From NCBI GenBank assembly GCA_963753185.1, contig CAVWBO010000007.1:806001-870000 (forward strand): a DNA stretch of 64,000 bases. Direction: 5' to 3'. Below the pieces are notes generated by a model. The model was not told the DNA's origin, searched no databases, and worked only from the letters and a program-made list of their open reading frames with translations. Position 1 is the first letter of the stretch. Each line of letters starts with the position of its first letter. The position numbers and the translations under genes are program-made. The stretch is from SZUA-442 sp963753185 (GTDB lineage Bacteria; Actinomycetota; Acidimicrobiia; Spongiisociales; UBA5794). Positions 60,851 through 64,000 of the stretch are shown here, piece after piece.

Positions 60851-61749
60851 GACGACCGACCCATGTGTGTCGTCCCGCGAACCGCCGCGAGCTCCAGTTG
60901 CTTCTGGCGCTCCGAGAACCGCTCCATCCGATCCAGCGAGATCTCGTCGCAGCAGGCGCCGCACGCGACCCCGATGCGATACCCATCGGCGGCCCGCCCC
61001 ACGTCGTCGATAACGGTGTTGCAGTTGGGGCAGATCTCCATGGACCCTGGCACGAGGCCGTGGCCGACCGAAACGCGCCTGTCGAATACGTAGCATTCGC
61101 CGTCCCACATCGACTCGGACGGGTCCACGTCTGCCAGATAGGCCAGGACGCCTCCTTCGAGCTGGAAGAGGTTCGTGAACCCACGATCGGCGAGCCACGC
61201 GGACGCCTTCTCACATCGAATGCCTCCCGTGCAGAACATCGCGATCGGTGTGTCCTTTTCGATGCCCGAGGCCTCGACCCACTCCGGGAATTCGGTGAAG
61301 GACGTGGTTGCGGGATCGATCGCTCCGCGGAAGGTCCCGATGGCGACCTCGTATGCGTTCCGGGTGTCCACGACGATCGTGCCGGGCTCGCTCACAACGG
61401 CGTTCCACTCTGCAGCCGGGACGCGGGTTGCGGTCATCGACACATCCACGTCACCAACGCCGAGCGACACGATCTCCCGCTTGAGGCGAACCTTCAGCCG
61501 GAGGAAGGGGTCCTCGTCCGATGTCGCCCGCCTCACCGCCATCGTCTCGAGTCTCCTGTCCGCTCGAAGGTGCGCGAGGACGGCTTCGACTCCGTCCACC
61601 GAACCGGCGATGGTGCCGTTCACCCCCTCGGGAGCAAGGAGGATGGTTCCCTTCACGCCATGGCGCTCGCAGGCCTCGACGATCCCGACCTTGAGGGCGG
61701 CGTGGTCGTCGAGGGCCACGAAGTGGTAGAACGAAGCAATGTGGAACAC
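60847..61749 (-). CDS. trhO: tRNA uridine(34) hydroxylase, rhodanese family
   Basis: A 300-residue TrhO/YceA protein, which hydroxylates wobble uridine to 5-hydroxyuridine. The N-terminal domain starts FYHFVALDDH and has LLAPEGVNGTIAGS. The rhodanese domain (about 120-215) has VVDTRNAYEVAIGTFRGAIDP and the active loop MFCTGGIRCEKASAWL. A cysteine-rich C-terminal extension (CPNCNTVI, GVACGACCDEISLDR) completes the family pattern. The GTG at 61749 is set by TACACT six bases upstream. It is coupled to the racemase gene. Confidence 0.9.
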   Translation of the reverse strand: MFHIASFYHFVALDDHAALKVGIVEACERHGVKGTILLAPEGVNGTIAGSVDGVEAVLAHLRADRRLETMAVRRATSDEDPFLRLKVRLKREIVSLGVGDVDVSMTATRVPAAEWNAVVSEPGTIVVDTRNAYEVAIGTFRGAIDPATTSFTEFPEWVEASGIEKDTPIAMFCTGGIRCEKASAWLADRGFTNLFQLEGGVLAYLADVDPSESMWDGECYVFDRRVSVGHGLVPGSMEICPNCNTVIDDVGRAADGYRIGVACGACCDEISLDRMERFSERQKQLELAAVRGTTHMGRSS

Positions 61750-61755
61750 GACCGG

Positions 61756-61761
61756 AGTGTA
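61756..61761 (-). promoter_or_regulatory. -10 hexamer TACACT, leaderless
   Basis: On the minus strand TACACT ends six bases before the GTG at 61749. Confidence 0.6.
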
Positions 61762-61818
61762 CGAAGGGTCCTACGAGGAGCGTGCCGCAGCCGGTCCGGG
61801 ATGGACACCGTCGCTCGG
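61761..61818. repeat. Diverged repeat, copy A
   Basis: This 58-bp segment between trhO and the methyltransferase matches 63040-63096 at roughly three bases in four, in the same orientation. Shared blocks include GTCCTACGA, GAGCGT and GGACAC. It overlaps the trhO promoter by one base. Confidence 0.5.
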
Positions 61819-61867
61819 TCGTATGCTTGACGGGGATCTGCCGCGTCAGCGGCGTCGGGAGACCGCC

Positions 61868-62971
61868 ATGGACCTTCGTAGGACCAATCACCGCTACGTT
61901 CCCCAGTCGATCCAGCGGACTATTCGGAGGGCACGGGCCGGCGCGTCGCTCCCCGTTCACGCAACACCGTCCGATCGGGAGCTCCGTCGAGCGGCTTCGA
62001 GGCGGCGGTCAGGAAGCTCTACGAGCGACCCGATGGAGAACAGGTCCACCCGATGCACGAGACATGGATGGACTATGCGCTGGGGACGAACGAGCGGGGC
62101 GAGGAGGTCGCCAGGACCGTATCGAGGTTCACGTCCCTGGAAGGTCGAAGGCACCTCGACATCGGCTCGGCATACGGGGGCACGGTCCTCGCCTTCGCCG
62201 CACGGGGGGCACGTCGATGGGTGTCGAGATCATTCCGAGTCTCCTGGAGCTCGGACGTGTCAACGCTGCAGACTTTCCCGACATCGCGGTCGAGATGATC
62301 GAGGGCGACATCCTCGACGCGGATGTCCACTCCGGCCTTGGGACGTTCGACATCATCACGTGTGAGCAAGTGATCGAGCATGTTCGCGATGTGAGGCAGT
62401 TCCTCGCGGTGCTCTCCGAACGTTGGCCGACAACGGGATGAGCCATCTCCTGATCCCGAATCCGTTCAATCCCAAGGAGGTGGGAGGCGACGGCCACTAC
62501 GGACTGTTCGGGCTCACCCTCCTCGAGCGCGATCGCGCCGAGGCGTACTTCCACGCCACGGGATGGACCGAGGAGTATGGGGCGGGGGAGTACTGCTTCA
62601 CCTACGGCGACCACGAGATCATGTTCAGGGAAGCGAGGATGTCCCTGGAGCCGATCCATCCGCCATCGGACGTGACCCTTCGGGTGCCTGGAGACGTCGC
62701 CACGAAGGTCCGGGGCTTGACCTCGATCTTCGAGTCGAAGGTTGCCACAGGTGAGATTCCGCCAGCCTTCGTGGAGGACATCAGGCTGGCGCTGGGCGAT
62801 TACGTAACGCGGTTCGAGGGAGCTCACGGGCGATTCGTCGACAGCTCCGGGGGCCTGAGGGAGTCGATTGGGCGTGATCTGATCGTCCAATACGGTCAGG
62901 AGGCCTGGTACGTGGTCGCCTACAGGGAGCTGGGACCAGCTATCGGCGCGATGGGCGAACACGCCGTCTGA
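61868..62971 (+). pseudogene. Class I SAM methyltransferase, broken by three frameshifts
   Basis: The ATG at 61868 follows GGGAG, with TATGCT at 61822-61827 as a possible -10. The protein must be read in successive frames: MDLRRTNHRYVPQSIQ... to about 61990, then FEAAVRKLYERPDGEQV...LDIGSAYGGTVLAFAARGA (SAM motif I) to about 62215, then GVEIIPSLLELGRVNAADF...FDIITCEQVIEHV to about 62424, then LADNGMSHLLIPNPFNP to the stop at 62969-62971. Each join needs one added or lost base. Rejoined, it is a plausible methyltransferase of about 365 residues. The substrate is unknown. The intact protein sequence between breaks implies that the indels are recent or artefactual. Confidence 0.7.
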
Positions 62972-63701
62972 GTCGCCGTCGGCCATGGATCCAGCGGCTA
63001 CTTGGCGGAGGACCACGATGTGGGACACGGCTCACCTGCACGAAGGTCCTACGACGAGCGTACCGCGACCGCTTCGGGTCGGACACTGTCGCCCACGAAC
63101 GCTGTGCCCATGTCGTGAGGACGAATGCGACGATTCCGAGCACTCCAGTGGCGATACCGAAGGGGAGCACGGTCCCGTCGTAGGCGTGATCGACGAGCGA
63201 TGCGATGCGGGATCCGCCGAGTAGTGTCGTAGCGCCGATAACGGCAGATGCGGCTCGGCAACCCCGCCCATCGCACCAGTCGCAGACGTTCAGCATTCGG
63301 GATGAGCACGCCACCGACAGCGCGACGACACGGGGCCCTGCTGCGCCGAGGCCACCGATGAATCGGAACAGGAACAGGGTCGCGAGGCTCGGTGCCCATA
63401 CGGCGCCGATCGTCCCGATGATGTACACAGCGAGACCCCAGTACAGGATGCGCTTCCGACCGAGGGCATCCGACAGCGGTCCCCAGAACGGCTGGCCTAC
63501 AGCGAGGCCGATGAAGAAGAACGTGACGATCGGTGCGAGCTGGTTCGAGTCCTCCGCCAACCCGAAGCCCTGCCGGATCTCTCCGAAGGCCGGGAGAATC
63601 ATGTCGATGGCGAGAGCGACGATCGCCATGATCATCGAGATCAGGACGGTGAACTCCACGCGGGACAACCTGCCCACGACGGGTCCCCGAGGATCCGTCA
63701 C
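62940..63701 (-). pseudogene. Bcr/CflA-type MFS drug transporter with internal deletion
   Basis: The 5' part encodes the first four membrane helices of a DHA1/Bcr-type efflux protein (FTVLISMIMAIVALAIDMIL, GQPFWGPLSDALGRKRILYWG, RFIGGLGAAGPRVVALS). The family then needs about 160-200 more residues, which are missing. The sequence jumps to the last helices (ASAVIGATTLLGG...VDHAYDGTVLPFGIATGVLGIVAFVLTTWA). At the junction (about 63240-63320) family-like pieces occur in three frames (GVLIPNA, MGGVA, ASAVIGA), so small indels accompany the deletion. The remaining ORF of 253 codons cannot encode a full transporter. Its GTG start overlaps the rhodanese stop. Confidence 0.75.
63040..63096. repeat. 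Diverged repeat, copy B
   Basis: Counterpart of 61761-61818. It lies in the 3' part of the MFS fragment, so the transporter's current tail is partly made of this repeat. Confidence 0.5.
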
Positions 63702-64000
63702 GGTGCCTCACCGGTTGCGACGGGCAGGTCGGTACCTGACCACTCGCTCCACGAGCCGACGTAGAGCGCGGGTCGCCCGAGGCCGGCGACTTCGGCGGCG
63801 AGGATCGTGTGACATGCGGTGACGCCAGACCCGCAATGGGCGATGACACCGGCACCGCCTGTGATTCCGAGGCCGGCGAAGCGATCGGCAAGGTCGCTCG
63901 AGGAACGAAAGTGTCCGCTGTCGTCGAGGTTCCCTACGAGCGGCATCGACACGGCCCCGGGGATGTGACCCGCCTTGGGGTCGATCGGCTCGATGTCCCC
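63698..64000 (-). CDS. Rhodanese / thiosulfate sulfurtransferase, 5' end outside window
   Basis: The frame enters at base 64000 and encodes the C-terminal part of a sulfurtransferase. It reads GDIEPIDPKAGHIPGAVSMP, the usual start of a rhodanese active domain, and ends with the catalytic loop IAHCGSGVTACHTILA and VGSWSEWSGTDLPV. The active cysteine is present. The layout (C-terminal domain, GSWSEW) matches two-domain thiosulfate or mercaptopyruvate sulfurtransferases. The stop overlaps the MFS start by 4 bp. Confidence 0.85.
   Translation of the reverse strand, partial: GDIEPIDPKAGHIPGAVSMPLVGNLDDSGHFRSSSDLADRFAGLGITGGAGVIAHCGSGVTACHTILAAEVAGLGRPALYVGSWSEWSGTDLPVATGEAP

Overview
The window is a high-GC actinobacterial chromosome segment, most likely from Acidimicrobiia or a close relative. 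I base this on family-level signs: Thr-rich linkers in secreted proteins, a secreted protein with GNPGD / GDWDGDG repeats, a DUF222-HNH protein, a giant DivIVA-type coiled-coil protein, and many genes whose start codon lies 6 bases after a TANNNT -10 hexamer, which implies leaderless mRNAs. I see no IS element, prophage or CRISPR array.

Layout. 1-4.5 kb: a frameshifted secreted protein, an orphan histidine kinase, a LysM protein, a membrane-anchored protein, a degenerate methyltransferase and a NifU-N protein. 4.5-13.1 kb: a co-directional catabolic cluster with hydantoinase A, an S-adenosylhomocysteinase-like protein with altered active-site residues, hydantoinase B (frameshifted), and a three-subunit glycolate-oxidase-type dehydrogenase (GlcDEF). 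13.1-17.1 kb: an acetyltransferase, then a leucine-dehydrogenase-type enzyme coupled to a fused E1 alpha-beta 2-oxoacid dehydrogenase (branched-chain amino acid breakdown). 17.9-22.3 kb: nadA-nadB-nadC for de novo NAD synthesis, preceded on the same strand by an NrtR-type regulator, with a palindromic operator candidate in front of nadA. 22.3-28.7 kb: acetyltransferase, DEAD-box helicase fused to an RRM, thioredoxin-CcdA fusion and tatB-tatC-tatA. 28.7-33.1 kb: an accessory-looking patch of unknown membrane and secreted proteins ending at a tRNA-Glu/Asp/Phe cluster. 33.5-48.3 kb: housekeeping genes (RDD protein, GlpD, phosphohexomutase, 1482-residue DivIVA coiled-coil protein, AlkD-like repair protein, 2-hydroxyacid dehydrogenase, PepP, cation antiporter with stress-protein tail). 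48.3-55 kb: DUF222-HNH protein, GAF-cyclase, two coupled membrane proteins, ECF sigma factor with a membrane anti-sigma-like propeller protein, a secreted protein and tRNA-Lys. 55.3-64 kb: PpiC lipoprotein, pirin, SRPBCC protein, XRE regulator, AhpD-like protein, a membrane protein behind a perfect palindrome, then racemase, TrhO, methyltransferase, MFS and rhodanese genes. Several of this last group are broken by single-base indels or an internal deletion.

How the genes work together: many neighbours overlap by 4 bp (ATGA/GTGA/TTGA), which marks translational coupling in glcDEF, nadABC, tatBC, sigma/anti-sigma and leucine dehydrogenase/E1. The strongest candidate for something undescribed is the hyuA / SAHH-like / hyuB module. 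The regulatory features most worth follow-up are the leaderless promoter syntax, the NrtR-nad operator, the 9-2-9 palindrome at 60010-60029, and the inverted repeat that contains the start codon of the DivIVA gene. Family assignments and alignments were made by eye from memory; no database search was run.
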